This document shows positions 48,490 to 56,751 of a DNA stretch of 64,000 nt, in pieces. A program made the translations under genes and the position numbers. Each line of letters opens with the position of its first letter. The stretch's first letter is position 1. Source of the stretch: Streptomyces akebiae (GTDB taxonomy: Bacteria; Actinomycetota; Actinomycetes; Streptomycetales; Streptomycetaceae). The stretch is taken from positions 5,084,001 through 5,148,000 of the forward strand of contig NZ_CP080647.1 in the NCBI RefSeq assembly GCF_019599145.1. Direction: 5' to 3'. The notes beneath the pieces were generated by a model. The model was given only the letters and a program-made list of their open reading frames with translations, was not told where the DNA came from and ran no database searches.

Positions 48490-48535
48490 GGCTGATCCGC
48501 TCGGCGACCGGCTCCCGCGCCGTTCGGGCAGGGGC

Positions 48536-49567
48536 TCAGCGGTCGACGATCCGGTCGAACTGCGTCGTGGTGTGCCGCAGATGGGCCACCAGTTCCTCAC
48601 CGACCTTCGGCTCCGGGGCGTCCGACGGCACGAAGAGGATCGACACCTGCATGTGTGGCGGCTCGGCGAACCAGCGCTGCTTGCCGCCCCAGACGAACGG
48701 AGAAAGGTTCCGGTTGACCGTGGCGAGGCCCGCTCGGGCGACGCCCTTGGCACGCGGCATGACGCCGTGCAGTGCCTTTGGGGCCTCCAAGCCCACTCCG
48801 TGCGACGTACCGCCTGCCACGACCACCAGGAAGCCGTCGGAGGCCGCCTTCTGTTGCCGGTAGCCGAAGCGATCGCCCTTGGCGACGCGGGTGACGTCCA
48901 GCACGGCACCGCGGTACTCGGTCGCCTCGTGGTCGCCCAGCCACAACCGTGTGCCGATGCGGGCCCGGAAGCGGGTCTGCGGGAACTGCTGCTGGAGGCG
49001 GATGAGGTCCTCGGACTTGAGGTGGCTGACGAACATGGTGTGCAGCGGCAGGCGGGCCGCGCGCAGCCGGTCCATCCAGCCGATGACCTCCTCGACGGCG
49101 TCCGAGCCGTCGGTGCGGTCCAGGGGCAGGTGGATGGCGAAGCCCTCCAGGCGCACGTTCTCTATGGCCGCGTGGAGCTGGGGCAGCTCCTGCTCGCTCA
49201 CCCCGTGCCGCTTCATCGAGGACATGACCTCGATGACGACTCGGGCGCCCACGAGGCCGTACACACCGTCGACCGACGAGACGGAGCGAATGACGCGGTC
49301 GGGCAGGGGGACGGGCTCCTCAGCGCGCCGGTAAGGCGTCAGCACCAGCAGGTCACCGCTGAACCAGTCCTTGATCCGGGCGGCCTCGTACGTGGTGCCG
49401 ACGGCAAGGATGTCCGACCCGAGACGCGTGGCCTCTTCCGCCAGCTTCTCGTGCCCGAAGCCGTAGCCGTTGCCCTTGCAGACGGGGACGAGTCCCGGGA
49501 ACTGCTCCTGAACGTGCTTGTGGTGTGCCCGCCAGCGCGCGGTGTCGACATACAGCGTGAGCGCCAT
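48536..49567 (-). CDS. Alanine-racemase-like PLP protein beside femX
   Basis: 343 residues, MALTLYVDTARWRAHHKHVQ. The N-terminal TIM-barrel fold has the PLP-lysine motif CKGNGYGFGH (Lys31). Later segments MFVSHLKSEDLIRL and RIGTRLWLGD fit the barrel, and GVARAGLATVNRNLSPF fits the C-terminal beta domain. It is more divergent than the housekeeping alr and shorter (typical 370-390). Its tight linkage to femX (65-bp gap, same direction) suggests it supplies or senses an amino acid for peptidoglycan cross-bridge formation. The exact substrate is unknown. Confidence 0.82.
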   Translation of the reverse strand: MALTLYVDTARWRAHHKHVQEQFPGLVPVCKGNGYGFGHEKLAEEATRLGSDILAVGTTYEAARIKDWFSGDLLVLTPYRRAEEPVPLPDRVIRSVSSVDGVYGLVGARVVIEVMSSMKRHGVSEQELPQLHAAIENVRLEGFAIHLPLDRTDGSDAVEEVIGWMDRLRAARLPLHTMFVSHLKSEDLIRLQQQFPQTRFRARIGTRLWLGDHEATEYRGAVLDVTRVAKGDRFGYRQQKAASDGFLVVVAGGTSHGVGLEAPKALHGVMPRAKGVARAGLATVNRNLSPFVWGGKQRWFAEPPHMQVSILFVPSDAPEPKVGEELVAHLRHTTTQFDRIVDR

Positions 49568-49632
49568 GGACGGTCCCGGAACCTTTCTCGTGGCTGCGGT
49601 GTATCAGAGGTATGGAAGCAAAAACGGGGGCG

Positions 49633-50754
49633 TCAGCGGCGCGACATGTAGATGTCGAGCGCCTTGTGGAGCAGCTTGTTCAGCGGGAAGTCCCACTCGC
49701 CGAGGTATTCGGCGGCCTGGCCGCCCGTGCCCACCTTGAACTGGATCAGGCCGAAGAGGTGATCCGTCTCGTCCAGCGAGTCGGAGATGCCTCGCAGGTC
49801 GTAGACGGTCGCGCCGAGAGCGTAGGCGTCGCGCAGCATGCGCCACTGCATCGCGTTCGAGGGCCGGACCTCACGGCCGATGTTGTCCGAGGCTCCGTAG
49901 GAGTACCAGACGTGTCCGCCGACGACGAGCATGGTCGCCGCGGACAGGTTCACGCCGTTGTGCCGGGCGAAGTAGAGGCGCATGCGGTTGGGGTCCTCGG
50001 TGTTGAGGGCCGTCCACATGCGCTGGAAGTACGACAACGGGCGCGGCCGGAACCGGTCACGCACGGCCGTGATCTCGTACAGCCGCTGCCACTCCTCCAG
50101 GTCGTGGTAGCCGCCCTGAACGACCTCGACGCCGGCCTTTTCGGCCTTCTTGATGTTGCGGCGCCACAACTGGTTGAAGTTCTTGTGGACCTCTTCCAGG
50201 GATCGGTTGGCGAGCGGCACCTGGTAGACGTAGCGCGGCTGCACGTCACCGAAGCCGGCCCCGCCGTCCTCCCCCTGCTGCCAACCCATACGGCGCAGCT
50301 TGTCGGCGACCTCGAAGGCCCGCGGCTCGATGAAGTCGGCCTCGATGTCGCGCAGGCGCTTCACGTCCGGGTTCTGGATGCCCGCCTTGATGGAGGTGGC
50401 CTCCCAGCGCCGGATGATCACCGGCGGGCCCATCTTCACCGAGAAGGCGCCCTGGTGCTTGAGATGCGCGAGCATCGGCTCCAGCCAGTCGGTGAGATTC
50501 GGCGCGAACCAGTTGATGACCGGGCCCTCGGGCAGATAGGCGAGGTAGCGCTTGATCTTGGGCAACTGGCGGTACAGCACCAAGCCGGCGCCGACCATCT
50601 CGCCGGTCTTGTCATCGAACCACCCGAGGCTCTCGGAGCGCCACTCGGCCTTGACGTCGGCCCAGGCCGGGACCTGCATGTGGCTAGCCGAGGGCAGGCT
50701 CTGGATGTATGCCAGATGCTGCTCACGGCTGATCGTCCTCAGGGTCAGGCTCAT
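49633..50754 (-). CDS. femX: Lipid II:glycine glycyltransferase FemX (FemABX family)
   Basis: 373 residues, MSLTLRTISREQHLAYIQSL. Tandem GNAT-like domains of the FemABX family: QVPAWADVKAEWRSESLGWF, PEGPVINWF in the first, and QLWRRNIKKAEKAGVEV with SYGASDNIGREVRPSNAMQWRMLRDAYALG in the second. It lacks the long coiled-coil arm seen in S. aureus FemA. It adds the first glycine to the lysine or LL-diaminopimelate side chain of lipid II using glycyl-tRNA. Streptomyces peptidoglycan has a Gly interbridge and femX is known there as the enzyme. Confidence 0.93.
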   Translation of the reverse strand: MSLTLRTISREQHLAYIQSLPSASHMQVPAWADVKAEWRSESLGWFDDKTGEMVGAGLVLYRQLPKIKRYLAYLPEGPVINWFAPNLTDWLEPMLAHLKHQGAFSVKMGPPVIIRRWEATSIKAGIQNPDVKRLRDIEADFIEPRAFEVADKLRRMGWQQGEDGGAGFGDVQPRYVYQVPLANRSLEEVHKNFNQLWRRNIKKAEKAGVEVVQGGYHDLEEWQRLYEITAVRDRFRPRPLSYFQRMWTALNTEDPNRMRLYFARHNGVNLSAATMLVVGGHVWYSYGASDNIGREVRPSNAMQWRMLRDAYALGATVYDLRGISDSLDETDHLFGLIQFKVGTGGQAAEYLGEWDFPLNKLLHKALDIYMSRR

Positions 50755-50978
50755 TCAGGGCGCTCCTCGGGCTGGTGTGTCCCCATGGGTACAGGGGCTC
50801 CGGCTCTCGCGCCGAAGCCTACTGCGCCCTGCGGGCGCCCCGAATGGCTGTATGGAACCTGGAGCCCGGCCAGGACGCGGTCAGGATGTCAGGTGGTGTT
50901 ATTCGGCCGCTTGGTCCGATGTGAGACGACGGACAGCATGGGGATCGGTCCGCCGACCGTGCGACCGAGGGCGCGATG

Positions 50979-51293
50979 TCAGCCGATGACGCCGCCGAAG
51001 AGACCCCCGTGGGCCATGCCGAGGAAGAACCCGACGGCCGAGGCACCGAGACCCACGATCAGGCCGAAGCGCTCACGGGTCGTCTCCGAGATGAACTGCC
51101 CGTACGCGCCGGTCAGAATTCCCACCAAGCCCGTCCAGGAACTGAGCAGATGCAGATGGTGGAACATCGCCGTGATGAACGAGACCGCCCCGAGTAGAAG
51201 CGTCACGGCCAGCAGGGTGTCCTGCACTGGGTGGGGCTTGTCGTCGGTGGCGAACAGGGAGCCGGCGATGTTGGGTCGCAATGTCTGTGCCAT
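50979..51293 (-). CDS. Small membrane protein of unknown function
   Basis: 104 residues from ATG 51293 (MAQTLRPNIAGSLFATDDK), with GGAGGTG upstream. Three hydrophobic helices: VQDTLLAVTLLLGAVSFITAMF, WTGLVGILTGAYGQFI and RFGLIVGLGASAVGFFLGMAHGGLFGG. Short loops and no charged catalytic motif. It is divergent from rpsF and conserved at this place in Streptomyces. I do not assign a function. Confidence 0.85.
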   Translation of the reverse strand: MAQTLRPNIAGSLFATDDKPHPVQDTLLAVTLLLGAVSFITAMFHHLHLLSSWTGLVGILTGAYGQFISETTRERFGLIVGLGASAVGFFLGMAHGGLFGGVIG

Positions 51294-51554
51294 GGGGCAC
51301 CTCCTGCGGAAGGCGGCGCATCGTAGCGCCATACACACCCGATGTGTACAGATTGACGGTCACCGCCACCGGATTTCAACCGGAAGCGTGTGTGCAGGTA
51401 GTCTGTACCGTCTGCACCGTTGTCTGCCCAGGCCATGACAGGGATCCCCATCGGGCCCCGATTGTCAGTGGCTGCCGATACCGTTGCGTACGCATCACAA
51501 CCCTCCTGCCACGGAACGACCGTGGCCGTTGAGTCCAAAGGAGGTGGGTTCTAC

Positions 51555-51845
51555 ATGCGTCACTACGAGGTGATGGTCATCCTCGACCCCGATCTGGAGG
51601 AGCGCGCTGTCGCCCCCCTGATCGAGAACTTCCTCTCCGTCGTCCGTGAGGGCAACGGAAAGGTCGAGAAGGTCGACACCTGGGGCCGTCGTCGTCTCTC
51701 GTACGAGATCAAGAAGAAGCCTGAGGGCATCTACTCGGTCATCGACCTGCAGGCCGAGCCTGCGGTCGTCAAGGAGCTCGACCGCCAGATGAACCTGAAC
51801 GAGTCGGTCCTCCGGACCAAGGTCCTCCGCCCCGAGACCCACTGA
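51555..51845 (+). CDS. rpsF: 30S ribosomal protein S6
   Basis: 96 residues from ATG 51555 ([19 protein letters not shown]), with AAAGGAGGTGG upstream. The ferredoxin-like fold and the conserved [23 protein letters not shown] are complete. S6 pairs with S18 (rpsR, 0.7 kb downstream) on the 30S platform. It is the first gene of rpsF-ssb-rpsR-rplI. Confidence 0.97.
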   Translation: MRHYEVMVILDPDLEERAVAPLIENFLSVVREGNGKVEKVDTWGRRRLSYEIKKKPEGIYSVIDLQAEPAVVKELDRQMNLNESVLRTKVLRPETH

Positions 51846-51922
51846 GCCTTCCCGCTCAGTCGATCCCGGGATCCGAGTAGCAGCACAAGCAGCCAGCAGC
51901 AAACCCGCCGAGAGGTTCCCCC

Positions 51923-52510
51923 ATGGCAGGCGAGACCGTCATCACGGTCGTCGGCAATCTTGTCGACGACCCCGAGCTGCGCTTCACCCCTTCCGGTGCG
52001 GCGGTCGCGAAGTTCCGTGTCGCGTCCACCCCCCGCACCTTCGACCGTCAGACCAACGAGTGGAAGGACGGCGAGAGCCTGTTCCTGACCTGCTCGGTCT
52101 GGCGTCAGGCGGCGGAGAACGTCGCCGAGTCGCTCCAGCGAGGCATGCGCGTCATCGTGCAGGGCCGACTGAAGCAGCGGTCCTACGAGGACCGTGAGGG
52201 CGTCAAGCGCACGGTCTACGAGCTGGACGTCGAGGAAGTCGGCGCCAGCCTGCGCAGTGCCACGGCCAAGGTGACCAAGACCGCCGGAGGCGGCCGTGGT
52301 GGCCAAGGCGGTTATGGCGGCGGTGGCGGTGGCGGCCAGGCCGGCGGCGGCTGGGGCGGAAGCCCCGGTGGCGGCCAGCAGGGTGGCGGCGCTCCCGCCG
52401 ACGACCCGTGGGCCAGCGGCACTCCCGCCGGTGGCAACCAGGGCGGCAGCGGCGGCTGGGGCGGAAGCTCCGGTGGCAGTGGCGGCTACTCGGACGAGCC
52501 CCCCTTCTAA
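51923..52510 (+). CDS. ssb: Single-stranded DNA-binding protein
   Basis: 195 residues, [21 protein letters not shown]. The OB fold occupies 1-110 ([43 protein letters not shown]). An unusually Gly/Gln/Trp-rich flexible linker follows (about 115-187), then the acidic protein-interaction tip DEPPF. It is the essential paralogue, lying between rpsF and rpsR; it protects ssDNA and recruits replication partners by its tail. Confidence 0.96.
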   Translation: MAGETVITVVGNLVDDPELRFTPSGAAVAKFRVASTPRTFDRQTNEWKDGESLFLTCSVWRQAAENVAESLQRGMRVIVQGRLKQRSYEDREGVKRTVYELDVEEVGASLRSATAKVTKTAGGGRGGQGGYGGGGGGGQAGGGWGGSPGGGQQGGGAPADDPWASGTPAGGNQGGSGGWGGSSGGSGGYSDEPPF

Positions 52511-52590
52511 AACTTCGTGGCCGCATCACCGGTCATCGAGGTCGAGGGCGGGCCGTACCTCAAACTTCTTGATCACACAGGAGAATCACC

Positions 52591-52827
52591 ATGGCGAAGC
52601 CGCCTGTGCGCAAGCCGAAGAAGAAGGTCTGCGCATTCTGCAAGGACAAGGTCACGTACGTGGACTACAAGGACACGAACATGCTGCGGAAGTTCATTTC
52701 CGACCGCGGCAAGATCCGTGCCCGTCGCGTGACCGGCAACTGCACGCAGCACCAGCGTGACGTCGCCACGGCCGTCAAGAACAGCCGTGAGATGGCGCTG
52801 CTGCCCTACACGTCCACCGCGCGATAA
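52591..52827 (+). CDS. rpsR: 30S ribosomal protein S18
   Basis: 78 residues. The core [18 protein letters not shown] and [29 protein letters not shown] are complete. It keeps CAFC plus NCTQH, so it appears to be the zinc-binding (C+) paralogue rather than the zinc-free form that many actinobacteria induce under zinc starvation. ATG has AGGAGAATCACC upstream. Confidence 0.97.
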   Translation: MAKPPVRKPKKKVCAFCKDKVTYVDYKDTNMLRKFISDRGKIRARRVTGNCTQHQRDVATAVKNSREMALLPYTSTAR

Positions 52828-52845
52828 GGGAAGGGTGACCGACAC

Positions 52846-53292
52846 ATGAAGATCATCCTTACCCACGAGGTCTCTGGCCTCGGCGCTGCCGGCGAGGTCG
52901 TCGACGTCAAGGACGGCTACGCTCGCAACTACCTGATCCCGCGGAAGTTCGCGATCCGCTGGACCAAGGGCGGCGAGAAGGACGTCGAGCAGATCCGTCG
53001 TGCTCGCAAGATCCACGAGATCCAGACCATCGAGCAGGCCAACCAGATCAAGGGCCAGCTCGAGGCCGTCAAGGTCCGTCTGGCTGTCCGCTCCGGCGAC
53101 GCCGGTCGTCTCTTCGGTTCCGTCACCCCGGCCGACATCGCTTCCGCGATCAAGGCTTCCGGTGGCCCCGAGGTCGACAAGCGCCGCATCGAGCTGGGTG
53201 CTCCGATCAAGACGCTGGGCGCTCACGAGACGTCCGTGCGTCTGCACCCCGAGGTTGCCGCCAAGGTCAACATCGAGGTCATCGCGGCCTAA
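52846..53292 (+). CDS. rplI: 50S ribosomal protein L9
   Basis: 148 residues. N-terminal RNA-binding domain ([34 protein letters not shown]), the long connecting helix and the C-terminal domain ([27 protein letters not shown]) are complete. It is the last gene of the operon, followed by a strong hairpin. Confidence 0.97.
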   Translation: MKIILTHEVSGLGAAGEVVDVKDGYARNYLIPRKFAIRWTKGGEKDVEQIRRARKIHEIQTIEQANQIKGQLEAVKVRLAVRSGDAGRLFGSVTPADIASAIKASGGPEVDKRRIELGAPIKTLGAHETSVRLHPEVAAKVNIEVIAA

Positions 53293-53312
53293 GGGTCGCG
53301 CTCGCTGAGGCG

Positions 53313-53352
53313 GTGTATGGGGCCGCACCCTGAAGGGTGCGGCCCCATACAC
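53313..53352. terminator. Bidirectional terminator between rplI and the MATE gene
   Basis: Perfect 19-bp stem GTGTATGGGGCCGCACCCT/AGGGTGCGGCCCCATACAC with a 2-nt apex, 20 bp after the rplI stop and 16 bp before a parS site. Confidence 0.88.
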
Positions 53353-53367
53353 ATGTTAGGGGGCGAT

Positions 53368-53381
53368 GTTTCACGTGAAAC
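53368..53381. promoter_or_regulatory. parS: parS site 10
   Basis: Exact GTTTCACGTGAAAC between the rplI terminator and the 3' end of the convergent MATE gene. Confidence 0.93.
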
Positions 53382-53427
53382 GGAGCGGGCTTCGCTGTGC
53401 TCTCACCGCGAGGCATCGCCCGGACTC

Positions 53428-54765
53428 TCAGCGGGTCGCTCCGGTGACGATCCAGAGGCCGGACCGGGATCGCAGCCAAAGGGTCAACATGCGCGTCGCC
53501 ATCATCAGCGTCATGGAGCCCCAGAGGGCCGTCAGGCCACCGCCGAAGGTGGGGACGAGCAGGGCGGTCGGAACGAAGACCGCCAGGGTCAGGAGCATGG
53601 CCCGCGCGAGGTAGGGGCCGTCTCCCGCGCCCATCAGTACGCCGTCCAGCACGAAGACGATGCCAGAGATCGGCTGGGCGAGTGCCACCACGATCAGAGC
53701 GGGCAGTGCTGCTTCCTGGACTGTCGGATCGCTGGTGAAGAGCGGAATGAACAGGGGGCGGGCAGCGACCACCAGGAGTCCGAGCAAGGAACCCGTGGTG
53801 ACTCCCCACTGCACCATCCGGCGACAGGCATCACGGGCTCCTTGGGCGTCTCCCGCGCCGAGGTAGCGGCCGATGATGGCCTGCCCGGCGATGGCGATCG
53901 CGTCCAGGGCGAAGGCGAGCAGGCTCCAGAGCGAGAGGATGATCTGGTGTGCGGCGATGTCCTCGTCCCCGAGCCGGGCGGCTACGCCGGTACCGATCAT
54001 GAGGATCGCTCGCAGCGAGAGCGTACGGACCAGCAGAGGTGCCCCCGCCTGAGCCGAGGCTCGTATGCCGCCGATGTCCGGACGCAGTGAGGCGCCGTGT
54101 CTGTGGGCGCCACGGATCACGACCCAGAGGTACGCGGCAGCCATGCCGAGTTGTGCGATGACCGTCCCCCATGCTGACCCTGCGATTCCCAGGTCGGCCC
54201 CGTAGACGAGACCTGCGTTCAGAGCACCGTTGGCGACGAAGCCCGCCACGGCGACGTACAGAGGGGTCTTCGTGTCCTGGAGACCGCGCAGGACACCTGT
54301 GGCGGCGAGCACGACGAGCATGGCCGGGATGCCGAGCGCCGAAATCCGCAGGTAGGTCGTCGCATAGGGAGCCGCCGTGTCCGAGGCCCCGAAGAGGGCG
54401 ACAAGAGTGGGGGCCGTGGGCACGACGACCGCGACGACGGCTGCTCCCAGCAGCAGGGCGAGCCAGATCCCGTCCACGCCCTGGCGGATGGCGGCCCGCA
54501 GCTCTCCGGCTCCGACGCGCCGGGCGACGGCGGCCGTGGTGGCGTAGGCAAGGAACACGAACACGCTCACTGCAGTGACGAGGAGGGCCGAGGCGACACC
54601 GAGACCGGCCAGTTGCGCGGTGCCGAGGTGGCCGACGATCGCGGTGTCGACCATGAGGAAGAGCGGTTCGGCGACGAGCGCGCCGAAGGCCGGAACAGCC
54701 AGCGTGATGATCTCTCGATCGTGCCGACGCCGGGTGGCCTTGCCGGTCGCGGAAGCCTGTGTCAT
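53428..54765 (-). CDS. MATE family efflux transporter (DinF-like)
   Basis: 445 residues from ATG 54765 (MTQASATGKATRRRHDREI); two further in-frame starts lie 6-9 nt upstream. Twelve hydrophobic helices in two homologous halves: IITLAVPAFGALVAEPLFLMVDTAIVGHLG with the DxxxVG-type motif, and DEDIAAHQIILSLWSLLAFALDAIAIAGQAIIGRYLG in the second half. It exports cationic compounds with Na+ or H+ exchange; substrate unknown. Located between the ribosomal operon and dnaB as in other Streptomyces. Confidence 0.92.
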   Translation of the reverse strand: MTQASATGKATRRRHDREIITLAVPAFGALVAEPLFLMVDTAIVGHLGTAQLAGLGVASALLVTAVSVFVFLAYATTAAVARRVGAGELRAAIRQGVDGIWLALLLGAAVVAVVVPTAPTLVALFGASDTAAPYATTYLRISALGIPAMLVVLAATGVLRGLQDTKTPLYVAVAGFVANGALNAGLVYGADLGIAGSAWGTVIAQLGMAAAYLWVVIRGAHRHGASLRPDIGGIRASAQAGAPLLVRTLSLRAILMIGTGVAARLGDEDIAAHQIILSLWSLLAFALDAIAIAGQAIIGRYLGAGDAQGARDACRRMVQWGVTTGSLLGLLVVAARPLFIPLFTSDPTVQEAALPALIVVALAQPISGIVFVLDGVLMGAGDGPYLARAMLLTLAVFVPTALLVPTFGGGLTALWGSMTLMMATRMLTLWLRSRSGLWIVTGATR

Positions 54766-55224
54766 GAGCATCAATCTAATCTTCCACAGGTAAGAGATGC
54801 AATCCGCTAGTGACTGTTACATGTTGCCTGGTCGAGCGTGTTCTCGTGCACCTACCGTGATGATCTTGATCCGGTCGGGAAAGTTTTTCTTCTGCACAGC
54901 CCGTGGATGGTAAAAGCCCAGTTCAGGGCGGTATTCCGAGCGTAAGCGGGGTCTTGTTCACAGGGCTGTCCACCGAGTCGTGCACAGGTTTTGCGGGGTT
55001 CTCCACAGCATCTGGGCCGTCGTCCACATGGCCTGTGGATAACCAGATTGGCTGACGGTGCCGACGGGCCTACGGTGGTGCGGCGCCCACTCCCCTGGCC
55101 GATCACGGAAACCTCGCAAAACCGACGCGCCAGAACCGGAGTTGGGCGTCTCATTTGTCAGTGCCGTGCCGTAGAAATGAGAAGCACGGCGAGGTCCGCT
55201 CGGCGGACGGGAGGAGGCCGCTCG
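54766..55224. other. Intergenic region between the MATE gene and dnaB
   Basis: About 460 bp between divergent genes. The right half carries the DnaA-box-like cluster at 54966-55042. The left half holds AT-richer sequence with no gene that I can support. Confidence 0.5.
54966..55042. promoter_or_regulatory. Cluster of DnaA-box-like sites upstream of dnaB
   Basis: CTGTCCACC (54966), TCGTGCACA (54979), TTCTCCACA (54999), TCGTCCACA (55020) and TGTGGATAA (55034-55042, i.e. the perfect TTATCCACA on the other strand): five matches within 77 bp, about 180 bp upstream of the dnaB start and 35 kb from oriC. Confidence 0.65.
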
Positions 55225-56700
55225 GTGAGCATTTCCGAGCCCTTGGACGACCCGTGGGCCGACAGCGGACCCAGCGATCGTCTGCCCCCTTCCCGCCGGC
55301 GTCCGGACGGCGACCGGGGCCGAGACGACCGGCACGACCGGGGCCGGGACAGCGGGGAGTGGGACGGCGGGGGTTCGGCCTTCGAGCGTGTACCGCCGCA
55401 GGATCTTGACGCCGAGCAGTCCGTCCTCGGTGGCATGCTGCTGTCCAAGGACGCCATCGCCGACGTGGTCGAGATCCTCAAGGGCCCCGACTTCTACAAG
55501 CCGGCGCACGAGACCATCTACCAGGCGATCCTCGACGTCTACGCCAAGGGCGAACCCGCCGACCCCATCACCATCGCCGCCGAGCTCACCAAGCGCGGCG
55601 AGATCACCAAAGTGGGCGGTGCCTCCTATCTCCACACGCTCGTCCAGACGGTGCCGACGGCGGCGAACGCCGAGTACTACGCGGAGATCGTCCACGAGCG
55701 CGCAGTCCTGCGCCGCCTCGTCGAGGCCGGTACCCGTATCACCCAGATGGGGTACGCGGCCGACGACGACGTGGACGAGATCGTCAACAGAGCCCAGGCC
55801 GAGATCTTCGCGGTCACCGAGCAGCGCACGACCGAGGACTACCTGCCGCTCGGCGACATCATGGAGGGCGCGCTCGACGAGATCGAGGCGATCGGTTCAC
55901 GGTCGGGGGAGATGACCGGTGTGCCGACCGGCTTCACGGACCTCGACCAGCTCACCAATGGTCTGCATCCAGGCCAGATGATCATCATCGCGGCTCGTCC
56001 CGCCATGGGTAAGTCCACGCTGGCGCTGGACTTCGCCCGTGCTTGTTCGATCAAGCACAACATGCCGAGCGTGATCTTCTCGCTCGAGATGGGGCGCAAC
56101 GAGATCGCGATGCGTCTGCTGTCGGCCGAGGCGCGCGTGGCCCTTCACCACATGCGGTCCGGCACGATGACGGACGAGGACTGGACACGGCTGGCTCGCC
56201 GGATGCCGGACGTGTCGGCCGCGCCGCTCTACATCGACGACTCCCCGAACCTGTCGATGATGGAGATCCGGGCCAAGTGCCGACGCCTGAAGCAGCGCAA
56301 CGATCTGAAGCTCGTCATCATCGACTATCTGCAGCTCATGCAGTCCGGCGGCAAGCGGTCCGAGAGCCGCCAGCAGGAAGTCTCGGACATGTCGCGAAAC
56401 CTGAAGCTGCTGGCCAAGGAGCTGGAGCTGCCGGTGATCGCCCTGTCGCAGCTCAACCGTGGTCCCGAGCAGCGTACGGACAAGAAGCCCATGGTCTCCG
56501 ACCTGCGTGAGTCGGGATCGATCGAGCAGGACGCTGACATGGTGATCCTGCTGCACCGCGAGGACGCCTACGAGAAGGAGTCGCCGCGCGCCGGTGAGGC
56601 GGACATCATCGTGGGCAAGCACCGTAACGGTCCGACGGCCACGATCACGGTCGCCTTCCAGGGTCACTACTCGCGGTTCGTCGACATGGCGCAGACCTGA
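55225..56700 (+). CDS. dnaB: Replicative DNA helicase DnaB
   Basis: 491 residues from GTG 55225, with GGGAGGAGG 7 nt upstream; the frame is open far to the left, across the DnaA-box cluster. A disordered Arg/Asp/Gly-rich N-terminal extension (1-50) precedes the DnaB-N domain (PPQDLDAEQSVLGGMLLSKDAI). The RecA-like domain has Walker A ARPAMGKST, Walker B LVIIDYLQLM and the arginine-finger region. No intein is present. It unwinds the fork ahead of DNA polymerase III. Loading may involve the DUF721 protein at 14647-15180. Confidence 0.97.
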   Translation: MSISEPLDDPWADSGPSDRLPPSRRRPDGDRGRDDRHDRGRDSGEWDGGGSAFERVPPQDLDAEQSVLGGMLLSKDAIADVVEILKGPDFYKPAHETIYQAILDVYAKGEPADPITIAAELTKRGEITKVGGASYLHTLVQTVPTAANAEYYAEIVHERAVLRRLVEAGTRITQMGYAADDDVDEIVNRAQAEIFAVTEQRTTEDYLPLGDIMEGALDEIEAIGSRSGEMTGVPTGFTDLDQLTNGLHPGQMIIIAARPAMGKSTLALDFARACSIKHNMPSVIFSLEMGRNEIAMRLLSAEARVALHHMRSGTMTDEDWTRLARRMPDVSAAPLYIDDSPNLSMMEIRAKCRRLKQRNDLKLVIIDYLQLMQSGGKRSESRQQEVSDMSRNLKLLAKELELPVIALSQLNRGPEQRTDKKPMVSDLRESGSIEQDADMVILLHREDAYEKESPRAGEADIIVGKHRNGPTATITVAFQGHYSRFVDMAQT

Positions 56701-56751
56701 CCCGGCGAAATGCGCTCGACTCCCGGTGCCCTGGCCCGGTGGACTGAGCGC

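Noticed and set aside
54991..55224. Upstream extension of the dnaB frame
   Set aside because: It crosses the DnaA-box cluster and lacks a ribosome site, whereas GTG 55225 has a near-perfect one.
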